A stretch of 64,000 nucleotides of DNA, taken from assembly GCA_012932865.1 (NCBI GenBank), contig SAXG01000011.1, positions 806,001 through 870,000 on the forward strand. The letters are read 5' to 3'. This stretch comes from Amylostereum areolatum. Taxonomy: Eukaryota; Basidiomycota; Agaricomycetes; Russulales; Stereaceae. Both the position numbers and the translations under genes were made by a program. This document shows positions 24,289 to 36,598 of the stretch, piece by piece. The notes under the pieces were generated by a model. That model was not told the DNA's origin, searched no databases, and saw nothing but the letters and a program-made list of their open reading frames with translations. The stretch's first letter is position 1. Each line of letters starts with the position of its first letter.

Positions 24289-24383
24289 GACTTCATTCCC
24301 ACCACTCCCTGCCCACCACCTTGTTCACACTCCCTACCCACCACCTTGACCACACACCTTTTCATCCAAACCGAATCACTCAA

Positions 24384-24872
24384 ATGGTATGGATCTTTGG
24401 GCATAGGCGAACATTCTTAATCGGCTAACGGGGACAACAGACTTCGTTCGTGGAGTACATATTAGTCGGTACCCTTCCCATCCTCGCCGTCGCGCTCTTC
24501 AAAAGCCACCGGGTGCGTACACGCATTTTGAAACAGCGGGTCGAATACTAACAAATCGCCTAGGAGAACATAGTTTTGAACGCCCGCTTGGCGTCCGCGA
24601 GGGCCCAAAGGCTGCATATATTAGAGTTTGTTGACGGGCTGTTGCGCAAATTGGTGCGTTTGCCGTAACATGTATGCGACGAGTGCTAACAGGATTGACA
24701 GGAAAAATATATGTACCGAGAGGGGACCAATACGGTGCGTACTGTAGCCGTCTGCACCTGTACCTTCGCTAATGGACACCTGTGGCGCACGCAGGCCAAC
24801 GACGAACGTCTCCGACGTGTTGAGGGTGACGTCGCACGCTTGCGCGAGGAATGGGCGGCCGCTTTTGTTTAG
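24384..24872 (+). CDS. 91-residue membrane/coiled-coil microprotein in five exons
   Basis: Exons 24384-24386, 24441-24512, 24564-24653, 24702-24734 and 24795-24872 are all phase 0 and sum to 276 bases with a TAG stop. All four introns are 48-60 bases with gtatgg/gtgcgt donors and clear acag/ctag/acag/gcag ends. The start codon alone forms exon 1. The product begins MTSFVEY, has one hydrophobic segment (ILVGTLPILAVALF), a basic helix (NARLASARAQRLHIL) and an acidic coiled-coil tail (RVEGDVARLREEWAAAFV). It lies divergently from the Hsp70-like fragment. Phase consistency argues strongly for a real, intact gene. I do not recognise a family; a membrane-anchored adaptor is inference. Confidence 0.75.
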
Positions 24873-24939
24873 CTATATCTCTGTATATCTGTGTATCTTG
24901 AAATTCATAGTGTTGGGTGAATCAATTGAGTCCAGGCCG

Positions 24940-26210
24940 GCGTTCATTGTCGCCTTTCGGCTGACGTTCGACATCGACTCCTCCCTGTCCTGGTGCCTCC
25001 CCTTCCTCGGAGTCCTCCTTCCCCCCCAACTCTCCAAGGTTCGTGGATACCACCCGGTTAACTTCGCTGCAGGTGCTCACGCGTGAACGTTGTTCAGATG
25101 GCTCGCCATGCGCGGCCGCGACGCGGACTGCCTCGCCACCCTCGCCCGCCTGCGCAACTTTCCCGAAGACGATTACCGCGTCCAAGCGGAATACTTGACC
25201 ATCCTCGACGATGTTCGCCTCAACCAGGAGACCGTCGCCGCCCACCATCCGAAGCTCTTCCTCGGCAACGGTCTGTGGAACTCGCTCAAGCTCGAGGCGA
25301 TGGGGTGGGTGACGCGTCCGGCAAGCGATGCATCGAGCGCACGCACGGCGGTCTGTGCATGACGTTCTTCCAGCAGTTTATCGGCATAAACCCACTTATC
25401 TATCAGTACGCTCTCCTTCTGCACACATTTGAGGATGTTACTGATGCAGTCTCTGACGTGCAGCTCCCCGACGTTGTTCGGATCGCTGGGACCAGACACC
25501 AACACCTCCCTCCTTATGTCCGGCATCATGAACACCCTCCAGCTCGTCGGCTGCTTCCCAACCGCCCTCCTCCTCGACCACGTCGGCCGCCGCGCGCTCA
25601 TGCTCTGGGGTTCCACCATCTGCCTCGCCACGCACACCATCATCACGATCCTCATCGGCGTGTACTCGCAGGCGTGGGCGACGCACGTCGCGGCGGGCTC
25701 GGCGGGCGTCGGCCTCATCTTCGTGTTCATTCTCGTGTTCGGCGGGACGTGGGACCTGATCGGGTGGGCGCTGCCCACGGAGATCTTCCCGTCGTCGGCG
25801 CGCGCGAAGGGCGTCGCCGTCAGGTGTGTTCTCTTCGTGTCGTTTTGTTTCACACGTTCGGTTAGCTTAATACCGTTGGGATCAGCATTGCGGGCTTGTG
25901 GTTCTCCAACTTTTTGGTCGGGCGCATGACGCCTCCGCTGAACGATGCCGCGCCGTGGGGCACGTTCGCGTTTTACGCCGTGTTCACGTTCCTGTTGTTG
26001 GTCTGGACGTTCTGGGCGTCTAGTTTGCGCTCGTTTGTCCGCCGCGTTGCTGATCATTGCGCCCGCTACTTTTTCACAGTCTTCGTGCCCGAGACGGCCG
26101 GGCGCTCACTCGAGGATATGGATGCGGTGTTCAAGTACTCGACCGCACGCGAGGACAACGTGCGGAGGCAACACATACTCGACGAGATGACGGGAAAGGG
26201 TACGCCAACG
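24940..26210 (+). pseudogene. MFS sugar transporter lacking its N-terminal half
   Basis: The plus strand encodes a loop (DADCLATLARLRNFPEDD), then CIERTHGGLCMTFFQQFIGI, SPTLFGSLG, membrane segments (LVGCFPTALLLDHVGRRALM and GLIFVFILVFGGTWDLIGWA), LPTEIFPSSARAKGVAV, NDAAPWGTFAFYAVF and the family end motif VPETAGRSLEDMDAVF. These are signature motifs of fungal hexose/H+ symporters (D-x-x-G-R-R, P-E-T-x-G-x-S-L-E). Short introns separate the blocks. The first six membrane helices are absent. A one-base shift occurs in a G-run near 25300, between LKLEAMG and DASGKRC. Non-functional as given. Confidence 0.8.
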
Positions 26211-27537
26211 CCTGCTGCAGGAGGATATGGCAGGTTCAGCGCGAAGACCCCCGTCGGTATCCATGCCGGTTGGGGCGAATCTTCTGCAAATACCCCCGCA
26301 GTTTCGGCCTCATTCAAGCCCATCAACTCGTCGTTTGGTGGGTCTTTCTTCCAGCTGTATCTTTCTGTATCTTTCTGGCTCGCTAACATCCTGCTTGTCC
26401 ACAGTGCTTTCAAAGAACTGTCTCGGCGAGGATGCATTCAGAGCACACCGCGCGGGCACGCGCTTGCGGCGACGGCGAACGTACGGTTCGGGACGAACGT
26501 ACGGTTCGGGACGAACGAGAGCCCCGAGAGCTGCGTGGTACCGACCTTGTGCCCATGCCGCCGTCGCGACCGCACGGGTGTGTCGTGCTCGACGGCGAGA
26601 CAGTGTCTGAATCCACTTTTCAGCGTACCTCCCCAACAGTGGTCGAGCGATGACCTGTGGACACGAGATTTGCCATGGTATGCTTTGTCCTCGTCGCGAG
26701 CTAGCCCACATTAACACACAGCCAGATCGTCTGCTCAACTTGAGCCAACCGGCAACGGCAATACGAGCCAGTCCCTCGATCGGCCACTCCGAGACGCAAC
26801 AATCTCTCGGTTCTGGTTCTCAAGGCGGCAGAAACGCAAGTCAGCCGCCTCGTCTTGACTCGCCATTCCCGTTGTCTTGACCCGTGACCCGCGACGTCTC
26901 GATTCACGATCTTCAACGTCTGGATTTCCGACTCTCGACGTCTCGATTCTCAACTCACGACGACGCGAGTCGCACTTCATGTCATGTCGGAGTCGTGATT
27001 ATACGCAGCGTGCAAATGCTGATTTTATTTTGATTATGCTCAGCCTCATGTCCTCCGTACGCTCCACACACAAACTCATAATAAATGTCTTGATCCAACC
27101 TAAGACACATGGCTGATTATATTCAGAATGAGATCATGGTATAAGCAATGAGCATGGATGTCTATGATGATCAGATGATGTCTACCCTGATCCAAATTAG
27201 AAAATGATTATAATATGTCTGGTGGACTTATCGCACGCATAATGATTATATATCGAACCTTGCCTCAACCTTGCCTTCAGTGGATCAGTCTGATGCGCTA
27301 ATAAACACACTGGTATGAATATGAGAACAGGGGGGCTTGATGAGAGATACTGGGGTGTCGGTCATAATCAACTTTATCCATGAGATGAGAAACGGAATGT
27401 GACTGCGAAACGACGCACGTCGTAACGACACTCGTAAAGACTCAGATACAGAGAGCAATCGAAGCTCGTGTAAAGACGTGGAATTCGAAAATAAGTTAGG
27501 GAAGAAGGAGCGCATCGTATCAGCGGCATTCGTGGTC
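26211..27537. other. no supported gene; small tandem repeat
   Basis: Contains two adjacent copies of an 18-base unit (GAACGTACGGTTCGGGAC, 26477-26512). From 27000 the base composition becomes AT-richer. A minus frame at 27285-27515 starts just downstream of a motif copy (27538) but shows no domain. Confidence 0.4.
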
Positions 27538-27557
27538 GACGCACCAAAGTGAGACCG
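27538..27557 (-). promoter_or_regulatory. 20-base recurrent motif, left member of divergent pair
   Basis: One mismatch class (GGTCTCACTTTGGTGCGTCG on the minus strand). It diverges from the copy at 27769. Confidence 0.5.
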
Positions 27558-27768
27558 AAGCTGAAGCCAAGGCGAAGCTGGCGCTGAGTGAGTCCTAGCT
27601 ATAGCTAGTTACTTACTAATAAGCATCTGGTACTTTACATAATTTGGCGTCTTTGGGAGTACTGATGTAGGTAGCATGCCGGCGCTGTGTTCGTGTGACG
27701 CCCCCATACTAAGTAGCCGCGGTTGTTCTCCAGCATCCCCGAGTCGAGGCTCGAGTCTCTCGTGGTTT

Positions 27769-27788
27769 GATCTCACTTTTGTGCGTCG
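27769..27788 (+). promoter_or_regulatory. 20-base recurrent motif
   Basis: GATCTCACTTTTGTGCGTCG, 424 bases upstream of and on the same strand as F-box-like gene 1. Confidence 0.6.
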
Positions 27789-28211
27789 AATGCGGGACTA
27801 CCCTTTTCCTTTTCATATGTCTTCACTATCTTTCACCAAAGCACATTACCACTTTCCAGAGTGTTTATCCACACCAGGTCAAATGGTCTCTGGTTCCTTG
27901 CTGGTTCCAACATCAAACAATCGTGGGACATGTGCCTACATAGTGTTCATGCGCGTTTGGGGGATGCTCATTGACTGGCCATAGCGGTAGTGGATGCCCT
28001 GGGCATGGACTTATAGAGCTTTCAATGCCACCTCTTTGTTTCATAAAGCACAAGCGTATAAATTCGCAGGGCCCACGAATGTCCTTCCCAGGAATCCCAT
28101 CAACTTTCTCTCCACTACCCCGGACTATCAACGTGTCTACGAGAGCCATCAGACCCCAGGTTTGTGCTATATCTACGGATTCCCGGACATGAACTCATCT
28201 CCCATGTCTAG

Positions 28212-29828
28212 ATGTTTTTGTCCCTCTCTCCGGAGCAGGTGCAAGAGCTTGCACTTTATATCTCCGAGAACAATGACCTTGTCGCTCTGTCCCTCATAAA
28301 CAAGCACGTACATGAGGTGCTGAAGCTGAGCATCATCTACAAGCAGCGTACTGTCAATGCAGGTTGGGATGTCGGAGAAGGACGAGACGTCTATCCATTC
28401 TCTGATGACATCCCCTACTGGAAGAGCATCAACCTCCGTTACGCCCGACTCGAGAATCTCGTCCATCGTCTTGGGACCAAACTCGCCGCTCCTCTGCAAA
28501 AGCGCGGATCGACTTGGCCTCAGATGCCAATAACCCTCACTGACAAGTTTCTGTACAACATGACCTTCGACCAGAAGTGTCAGCATGCAGCCTCTGTCTA
28601 TTCGGACCTTCATATGTCTCATGGTGGCGAAACGTTCTCTTTAATGGTAGTCCTCGGTGAGGCGCTTCAATCTCCCGACATTCATCAGAGTATGTCTTTT
28701 GATATGCATGTCTTTCGTTGCTCCTGATTAGTTTATCTCTCTGTGTCAGATTTTCGTAACCTATCGGGGCTATACAACCCTACCTATCGCGTTGCTTGGC
28801 GGGCGATCCTTGCCTATGGCGCCTACTTATCCCTCTGTCAGAACATTGTGACCACACCATCGCGGTCTGTGTCTGCCAATGCGAATATGGAGGACGCACT
28901 TGGTTTAGAACACTTTATTTTTTTCCTCGCAACAACCATCGGTCAAGGTAAGAATAAGGTATCCTCCTCACCCGATATACCTCGTTAACATGCAATTTGG
29001 AACGAAGCTATCAACTCGGCGTCAGACGACGTAAAGGATGTGGTCGCGCAGGATGGCCGATTTGCCTCGGATGTCTTCTTCAGTCCGGAGCTCATGACTC
29101 GCTCACGCCTGCTCGTTCACCGAGCATTTCCGCTTAACAACCCTTCATTGCACCTATCACGCTTGCTACTTTCCCGGCGCTTCTCGTTGTGCTTCATGGT
29201 GCAAATTTTTTTATTGTTCAAACTCCACGGTCAACTTCCTCGTCAGCCTACCGCAGTCAATTATGACTTCGGCCTCCTGGATGATGCCCTACCCTTCTCC
29301 ACCCCTCCTGCTGCCATGTTAACCAAATGGGCTCTCAATGCCTTCATCAATCCGTGCCCAAAGCTGCGCGGTCACAACACACCCTTTTTCGATTCAATGC
29401 AACATCATGGCTCGTCTACCCGCTGGCATGGGTGCAAGCAAGTCCGGAGCAGGCCAGTTCTGTCGGCGGTCACATTTACAGCCACTGCGATTGCGGTCCA
29501 TCCTAATGAAATCTTCTTCGACGCTCAAAACACAGGTGCGCCCTTGGATCGTGTAGCCACGGACTGGGCGCCGGACTGGGCCCATGAAGAACACTGGGAT
29601 GGGGTTTTTAACGTGCAGCAGGGTACTGTATCGCTGACGCGGGAGAATTGGGAAGATATCACAGAATTCCGCGGCGTAGTATCACCATGGGGTATAGTAG
29701 GGGTTTGGGATAATATCCCTCCCGATGCTTGGCACACAGAGGAGTTCAGCGACATTGAGGTTGGATCTGGAGGGTGGATGTGGCTTTGTCTGTGTGCATG
29801 TACTAAATCTTGCCATATACACAACTAG
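28212..29828 (+). CDS. F-box-like family, paralogue 1 (intact)
   Basis: Exons 28212-28689, 28750-28947 and 29008-29828 join with GT-AG introns of 60 bases each and total 1497 bases (498 residues). The N-terminus (LSLSPEQVQELALYISENND, then VALSLINKHVHEVL) has the pattern of an F-box: Leu-Ser-Pro-Glu, then a helix and a Ser-Leu-x-x-Lys segment. It is followed by the family's YKQRTVNAGWDV. The middle carries VAWRAILAYGAYLSL. The C-terminus has FRGVVSPWG and, in place of the family's WWWMWP, a GGWMWLCL ending. F-box proteins normally recruit substrates to SCF ubiquitin ligases; for this family that is inference from the N-terminus only. It is the most divergent of the intact copies. Confidence 0.8.
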
Positions 29829-30237
29829 TGTATCATTTTACCCCCCCTGTTTTAGTCTGGTGACGAACTTCACTAGTATGGCGATGAAAGTGCTGCAATA
29901 ACAAGACCATGAATCTTTTTTATATGCGATAGCTCATGGTGGTAAGCGAAGTCCGGTGTCCCTTGTTGCTCTCAACAGCTCCCCAGCATGGATTATATCT
30001 CAGGAAGGGCGGGCGGTCGATCAACCCTGACTTACGGTGTGGTCGCGCCCACGCTGTTGGATCGCTCGCTCTCCCATAGCAGCGCCATACCGCTCAGCGG
30101 ACCTGCGCATACGGAATGCTCCTGAGCGGACACGGACAGTCTTGGCGTAGCCATCCCGCACCTATTCCACGCATCGAAGAAGAAGCAAGCCATATAAAGC
30201 GGCAATGTGTACTAGGCGAGATCGATACACTTTGTAA
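29829..30237. other. intergenic between convergent F-box-like paralogues 1 and 2
   Basis: No gene seen. Presumably holds both 3' ends. Confidence 0.5.
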
Positions 30238-31773
30238 TCAACGGTCTAGCACGTCGTGCCGACAAGAGGGAATACAGGGCCAAATCCACCACCACCCACA
30301 GACGACGAAGCTCATCGCTCCCATGGCGTTCTCGCGACATTTACCCCACCGTCTGATCATTCCCCACGGATTCATGACTCCTTTGAAAACACCAATACAA
30401 TGGTCTGCGGGTCTGGGTTGGATAAGGCATAACATCCCGCGATGAATGTCGTAGCTCCCGCGCCAAGGATGCTCGTTATGCTCGTCGAATCCGTGGACAA
30501 CGGGTTCCAATGCCAATTCGATCTTGATACGGGAGACGGACTCCACCGCAACTTTGAATATGGAACGCGATAGTAGGGGGCGTCGAGGTGCTGGGCGCAT
30601 CCATGCCAATAGCTCCGGGATCCTGCCCCCCCTTCAACCAGAGGGCGTAGCGGCGTACCTGCCACGTCATAATCCCAGAAGCGAGAGCTGACGTGGGCCC
30701 AAGGGGAGGCTGAAGGGGGGAAAACCTGAAGGTCATCGAGAGCGTGGCTCGAATCAAGGTCAGAGGTCGCGAACGGTTCAGAGAGATGTTTGACCTGCGT
30801 GCGTATTTTGAAGAGAAGAAGAATCTGGACAGCGTAGCAGACAGAGAATGCCCGGCAGGTGGATGCTACGGTGGGTGGGGCGGAGGGATCTATGGGGAGG
30901 ATGCGTTCGAGTATGGGAATGGAGAAGGCAAGGATTTTCCCGTTGAATAATACATCTGCCGCTGTTTTTCCATCTATGAGGACATCAGGATTGATGCTGC
31001 ATCCCATGATTCCTACACACGGGGAATAACACTCTTGTTTAAGTTTTGGGCAGAGACAAAAAACAAGATCACATACCTCGAGTGAAAAGAGCCATCATCG
31101 TGAACATGCACGGCTCAAAAAGTAGCGAGTCCATGACGTCCAGTTCAGAGGGCACGAATGGGACCGGTGTTACGGTCGAGAGTTGGAAGGATAAGGATAG
31201 GAAGGTACTGATGTATGGCAAAACTGCACCCCAGACGTCGCAGTGCGGCTTGCTGAGAAGACATGCCACGTTGTGAGAGTCTATCAAATGGTTGGTTAGG
31301 GCCTAGAAATTGACTGGTGTACCATACGCACTGTCTAGTATTTCCGGGCAACGAATTGCTTCGCAAAAGGCGATGATCAAATGGTACACCTGAGTTCGGT
31401 GTACGCTCAGCAGGGCGATGTAGATCATGACGGGACCGTCATCGGAAGCACCGTTCTGCTTGTAGTCGGACCAGGGTAAGGCAAAAGTGTCAGCGAACCT
31501 CAATTTGACGGCGATAATGTACGTTTCGAGGTGAGTGTACAAAGCATCGACGTGTTTCCAATAAGCAAGCGATTTAGTCGGGTCGGTCGGGGAGTCGTGG
31601 CCTTGTTGAACGTTCCAACCGGCATTGATAGATCGCTGTTTGTAGACTAGGCCAAGTTTCAAGATGCCTTGAATGTGCTTGTTGACGAGCGCAAACACAT
31701 TGACATCCCTATGGGTTCGTAGATAGAACGCGACCTCCTGGACAGTTTCAACAGGGAGACCGGTGATTTGCAT
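30238..31773 (-). pseudogene. F-box-like family, paralogue 2 (frameshifted)
   Basis: Exons 31773-31332, 31280-31077 and 31012 downward join in phase. The product begins MQITGLPVETVQEVAFYLRT, followed by NVFALVNKHIQGIL and YKQRSINAGWNV. Exon 2 contains NVACLLSKPHCDVW and exon 3 VCYAVQILLLFK and WHGCAQHLDAP, all aligning with the other paralogues. Near 30570-30590, in a CCCCC run, the frame must change by one base to continue into VAVESVSRIKIELALEP and FKGVMNPWGMIRRW, ending CGWWWIWPCIPS at 30238. It is a recent pseudogene or an assembly indel in a homopolymer. It lies tail-to-tail with paralogue 1. Confidence 0.75.
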
Positions 31774-32720
31774 CTGAAAGTCAGAAGGTATGTCAGGAAA
31801 AATGAAGGGCGTCGAGGGTATGGAATGACGTGCTGTTGAAAAAGATAAAAACGAAGAGCGAAGGAGTTGCGGTAAGAGGATTCAGCTGGAATATGTGGCA
31901 GTCTTGGAAGGCATGCTGACTTTTAAGCAAAGCGCAAGAGCGCTTTTAAATCGCTCGTGCGACCGAAACCTCGGGTTCAGGAGTATCGAGACAAAGACTC
32001 TTTGATTTGATTACCGTCAACAAAGCAAAGGAAAATGTTGGACCCGCGGATGGTGCTTCCAGAGTTAAAGCGTTAACCGACGGCGAAGTCCTTTAGTAGC
32101 ATCGCGCATCAGGCACTTGCAGGCAAACATGAGGCAACGAAGATCGTATGCGTACGATTGCTAATGTACACCAAAGTCGGTCAGCCCGACCTGAGCCTTG
32201 GTTTCCAACAGGGAGTCTGTCACAGAATCTGGTCAGGGTGTGGGGTCAGCGGAAGGGACGGGATACTGGGAGCTTACAAAACTCGAGTGGGGGTATACAT
32301 CAATCAATCAAGTGTGGCACGCTCGCTATCAGCTGACGCGCGGCCGGGCTGCGTGCGCTCCATTGTTGTCTCTTCCGCTCACCGGTGCAATCTGCGCGAG
32401 CTAACCCAGATCGGCGCGGAGAGCTCTTGCCGGTCTCTCTGAACTTGAAGGACGAGAGGCTGATCGCGGGCTAGCTGACGTAGTGTTTTTTTCGTATAGC
32501 TTCGCTTTACAGTAAGTAGGCTTTACATAAATTTATATGTACAAACTAGCAATATGGTGATCGGTGTCGACACGCTGATCCTTATACGGGGCAACAGCTA
32601 TCTGCGATTAGTCTTAGGTTGTGGAGGATTTGACGGGGAGGTGGCACTCTGATACCTCTGGGCAAACCTTGTGAATAGGATGTCAGTATTTAACGATCAC
32701 TCGCAAAGCCGTAGAGACGT
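31774..32720. other. no supported gene
   Basis: Upstream region of paralogue 2 and downstream region of the next minus-strand gene. No copy of the 20-base motif is present here, unlike upstream of the other family members. Confidence 0.4.
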
Positions 32721-35700
32721 TTACTCCAGAATTTCTTGGTCGATATCAAGAGAGATAGCTTTGGCTATGCGAAGGTTGCGCTTCTTCCACCCCTTCAAGG
32801 AGCTGAGATATGCCGGTGTGTAGAAGTTCTTTGGAAGGCCCGGAACTGCAGCTCTTTTGTCCAAGCGGTTGGAGCGCACTCGAATTTCAGGAAACTTGCC
32901 CGGCTTTGGCTTTCCGTTCTCCTTCCAATGTGTGCTTAGATGCAAAGCGTCAAGCACACGTAGAGTGGCGGTGACCCGGTCTTCTCGCCATTCAAGCTTC
33001 CTTACGACCCGTCTGCGTTTGCCGTTTCGTTCATTGTCCTCATCTTCGCTCATGCCGTCATAACCCAAGGAGTGTATCGCCGCCGCCAGGGTTGAGTCTA
33101 TACCGAAGGTATCAACAGCGCGACCTCGTCGATTTGCGAGCTGGGAAACAATGTTTAGAGTAACAACACAAAGATGAAGCCCTGGATCTTACCTCTCGTC
33201 GTCGATTCGCACTTTCATTCGCTCTCTCCTTATCGAGATCATCTTGAGTAGGCGCTGTACCTGCCTTAGCCTTCTGAATGGAGATCTCCTGGCCTACCAA
33301 GCGTTGGAAATGCGTTAAGGTGTGTTTTTCAAGATCCTCGCGTGTCAAGACACTATCACCAAGTGTTTTGTTGACAGCACGCGCCACGACTCTGGCAGCT
33401 TCCCGGTTCCAATGGCACCGAATAGATCTTTTCGCCAAAACGACGCGGAACTTCTTGCGCTTGGGCCCGCCGTGCCCTGTAAGGAGAAACCTTTCCTGTT
33501 CTTCCGGAGTGGGCTGTGACGGGAACTCTGACCGATTATTGGCACGCCCTAGCAGTGTCAGACAAGTAGCACAGATCTCAGACTACCTCATCCATCAGAT
33601 TTTTGTAAAACATCTTGACCAGGCTACTCACTTTCGCTTGTAATTCATAGCCAGATCGATGCATAGCTGCTAACTTTTTTGTCCCATTCGTTTTCGATTT
33701 TGAAGGTCCAGGAGAGTTGGCGCCGCCCAACTTCGGGATATGTTTCAGTATTGTAACAATGTCACTCTTCGTAGCAGGAGCATCCTGGAAGGAACCTAGT
33801 CAAGCACAGTGATGGCAGAAGAGCAACAGATCAAACTGTTTACCTTCCTATGCTTTTTGATGCTGTTGATGTCATCTGTCTGAAGCCCAGTAAACAGAGT
33901 ATAAGCAACCCTAACAATGTTCTAGCAGAAAGAAAGGCCAACCAAGGACATTTGAGATCTGGTGTCTGTCCCATCATCGGGAAGATCATCGCTATCACCG
34001 TCTTCAGATGCGTTTAGTACAAAAAATTCATCGCTATCGGCATCGTCCTGGGATACTCTGAGTGAATTGCCGCAAGAGAGAAGTCGAACAACACTCACCC
34101 CATGTTCCTCGTCCACCTCCATGAGCTCTTCTCTCGCACTCGAAGGAGCTCCGGAGCTAGCATTCAAGGTACGGAGGTATTCTCTGCTCCAAGGACCATG
34201 ACAAGCATTCAAGGTACGGAGGTATTCTCTGCTCCAAGGACCATGACAAAACTGAATGTCAAGCTCGTCCTGCGAGGCGTGATCAGGTCAACGAGGATAC
34301 TAGCTAGAAGAGCAAAAGAACCTCGCTGGATAATGCCACGTCCATAATGGTGTCGGGATCGGAGTTCTCACCAGCGGAACCCTTATACAGACGACCGGTG
34401 ATAGAAACCGGTGTATGGTGATCCATGTCGATGTCGACGTCTACGCTGGCAAAGCCTTCCCAGGCAGCCTCATCGCTGCAAACCACATGCATTGTTTCTG
34501 TATGTTTCTCAACCCCCATGCTCTCAACGTCGGTATATCCCTGAAGGGAAGAATGTTTGGGTGAAGCTGGAGCCGCCTCCGCTTCATGGGCTAGGCCCAC
34601 GTTCCCGACGTCAGCCAATCCCTGGAGGGGAGCAGCGTCGGTGGTAGGTCGAGTTGTTTCCGCTTTGGCAACAGCCACGTTCTCGACGTCGTTCTGCCTT
34701 CGGAGGGGAGTGAGGTCACCGGAGACTGAGGTGAGCACCGTAGCTTCGTCAACAGGAATATCCGCACTGCCTTGGTCCGAGAAAGCAGGCTCGAGGCTGG
34801 TGGAAATTAAAGACGTATCCCCCTTCGCTGCCTCCGTGGCTTGTCGATCTAGGGGGGCTGGACTGGCATTACCCATCTGAAATGCAGGTGACTCGCCCCA
34901 ATGAACTGCACACGAGTCACCGCCGGCCGACGTAGATGTATCCTGAGCGTCGATAACGCAAGAGTTGCCGCGAGCCGTCGCAACGCCCGGCAAGTAGGTG
35001 GACGTGCGCTTGCACTGGATCGCAAGTTTGCCTGTAACGCCATGGGCATTATGAAGCTTCAGCGCACGTCGTTGGTCGCGGAGGTGCCCGTGCATCGCAA
35101 GTCCTATGTTGCGGTGTCGTAGTACTTTGCGCGACTGCATGAGATGATGGGCACGCGGTGCAGAATGAGTTGACGGAGAGGTGGTTGCAGTGTTATGGTC
35201 CTGACGCGGTGCACGTCAGTGGTGAAAAATGATGGCCCAGCAGCCCAGCCCACTCACTTGTACGTGGTCCGTCCCCTGAGCGCCTGACGATCCTTCACCA
35301 TTTGCGAATGACGGAATAGCCGCGAGTAACACCTTTGACGGAGATTGAACGCTACAAGACCCTTCGTCGTTTCGGACGTGTAGAGTAAGACGAGGCGCTG
35401 CCCTGGGTACCAGAGAATGAATCCGAACGCCGCGCTGCATGATGCTCGTCCGCCCGAGAGCGCCACGCTTCGGACCGACTGAAATGCGATGTGGTGAGGT
35501 GCGGGCTTGTGACCTGGCCGTGTTTTCGGGCTTGGCAGCATTGCTCTGCGAAAGAGAATGCGTGTGTGTGTCAGGGGCGGGGCTCAGAAGGTCAGATGAA
35601 TACGTTAACGGAATAAATCGTTTCACGTACCGGCGGCTGCAGCTTAAGGCGCTTTAAGTCAGGCTTCGGGAGCGGCACGGTTGAGATGGGCCGGAGGACC

Positions 35701-35831
35701 CTCTCCCCGTTAGGGAGCCATTCAGGTGTTTGGGCAGCAGAATCAGGACTGTTGGATCGTTGGCGCTTCAAACCCTGCAGGTGAACGTCAGAATCACCCT
35801 GCGAGGGCGCTTGCGGTGAGCTGGATGACAT
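32721..35831 (-). CDS. long multi-exon hypothetical protein
   Basis: Exons 35831-35631, 35545-35258, 35200-34322 and 34269 onward join in phase, and further exons (HTLTHFQRLVGQEISIQKAK; LANRRGRAVDTFG... ending DIDQEILE at 32721) follow with clean GT-AG introns. The first half is disordered and Ser/Ala/Glu-rich. The second half is structured, with DDINSIKKHRK, KLAAMHRSGYELQAK, SQPTPEEQERFLLTGHGGPK, KRSIRCHWNREAARVVARAV and a basic C-terminal block (NGKRRRVVRKLEWREDRVTA). I do not recognise a domain. A nuclear protein is plausible from the basic segments only. One intron around 33950 has a weak donor, so 32721-33920 could be a separate gene. A 45-base in-frame duplication sits in exon 4, and a copy of the 20-base motif lies 610 bases upstream on the same strand. 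Confidence 0.55.
34159..34248. repeat. 45-base tandem duplication inside a coding exon
   Basis: Two identical adjacent 45-base copies (34159-34203, 34204-34248). On the minus strand they add 15 residues (CHGPWSREYLRTLNA twice) without shifting the frame. Confidence 0.95.
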
Positions 35832-35929
35832 GGGGGTACACAGAAGTGATATGTTGGGCGAGCCCTGCACACACCGTATTAAATATATGTGCAGAAGATG
35901 AGAGACAGAGGAAGGATGTAGACCGATGA

Positions 35930-36040
35930 GGAAGAAAGGAGAAAGGAGAAAGGAGAAAGGAGAAAGGAGAAAGGAGAAAGGAGAAAGGAGAAAGGAGAAA
36001 GGAGAAAGGAGAAAGGAGAAAGGAGAAAGGAGAAAGGAGA
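35930..36040. repeat. heptanucleotide microsatellite
   Basis: About 15 units of GAAAGGA in an almost perfect array, a pyrimidine tract on the coding strand about 100-210 bases upstream of the gene start at 35831, where Agaricomycete promoters often carry CT-rich runs. A transcription role is inference. Confidence 0.9.
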
Positions 36041-36440
36041 AAGACGGTAAAGACGGTAAAGACGAAAGACAAAAACACAGAACACAAGACAAAAGACAAA
36101 AGGTGTGATGGACGAGAAGCAACAGACCACCGGCGGGAGGGAAAATGAAGGTAGAAAGAGAAAGGGAGGAGATATGTATAACTTTGGCAGCGCTCACAAG
36201 AATGAGATTAGGAATCATTGGTGCCTTCAGCCCACCTCAGACGTGCCACAAAGTTGTCATACGAGGACGGCCTCGCGAACTTCGAAGGTCTTCTATGCAC
36301 TTTCTATGTGCTCGAGGTGCCCGACCCGCGCGAAAGCAAGAAATGTGATGATGTGATGAGAACAGTAGAGCGGCAATAGAGAAACCTATAGCCGTGACGA
36401 TGAAAGTTGGGGTGGGGAGTACAAGCTGGACCTGGCCTTG

Positions 36441-36459
36441 GACGCACAAAAGTGAGATC
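36441..36459 (-). promoter_or_regulatory. 20-base recurrent motif
   Basis: GATCTCACTTTTGTGCGTC on the minus strand, 610 bases upstream of and on the same strand as the gene starting at 35831. Confidence 0.55.
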
Positions 36460-36550
36460 CATGAAGCCTAACTCCAAAAGACGCAGTTCGACTTGCGTGG
36501 TGGCCCTCGGGTGGCCCGTGTAGGGCCCGTTACATAACACTGGCGCTCGA

Positions 36551-36584
36551 GCCGGATATTGCCATATCCGGCCGATATCCGGCC
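36551..36584. other. perfect hairpin with a repeated arm
   Basis: GCCGGATAT, a TGCC loop and ATATCCGGC form a perfect stem, directly followed by another GATATCCGGCC. CTCGAG flanks both sides (36546 and 36589). Confidence 0.6.
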
Positions 36585-36598
36585 ATCGCTCGAGTCAA

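Noticed and set aside
35794..36218. Very hydrophobic repeat protein (LLSPFSF units) as a membrane protein
   Set aside because: It is the heptanucleotide microsatellite translated in all frames; the real coding start is more likely at 35831.
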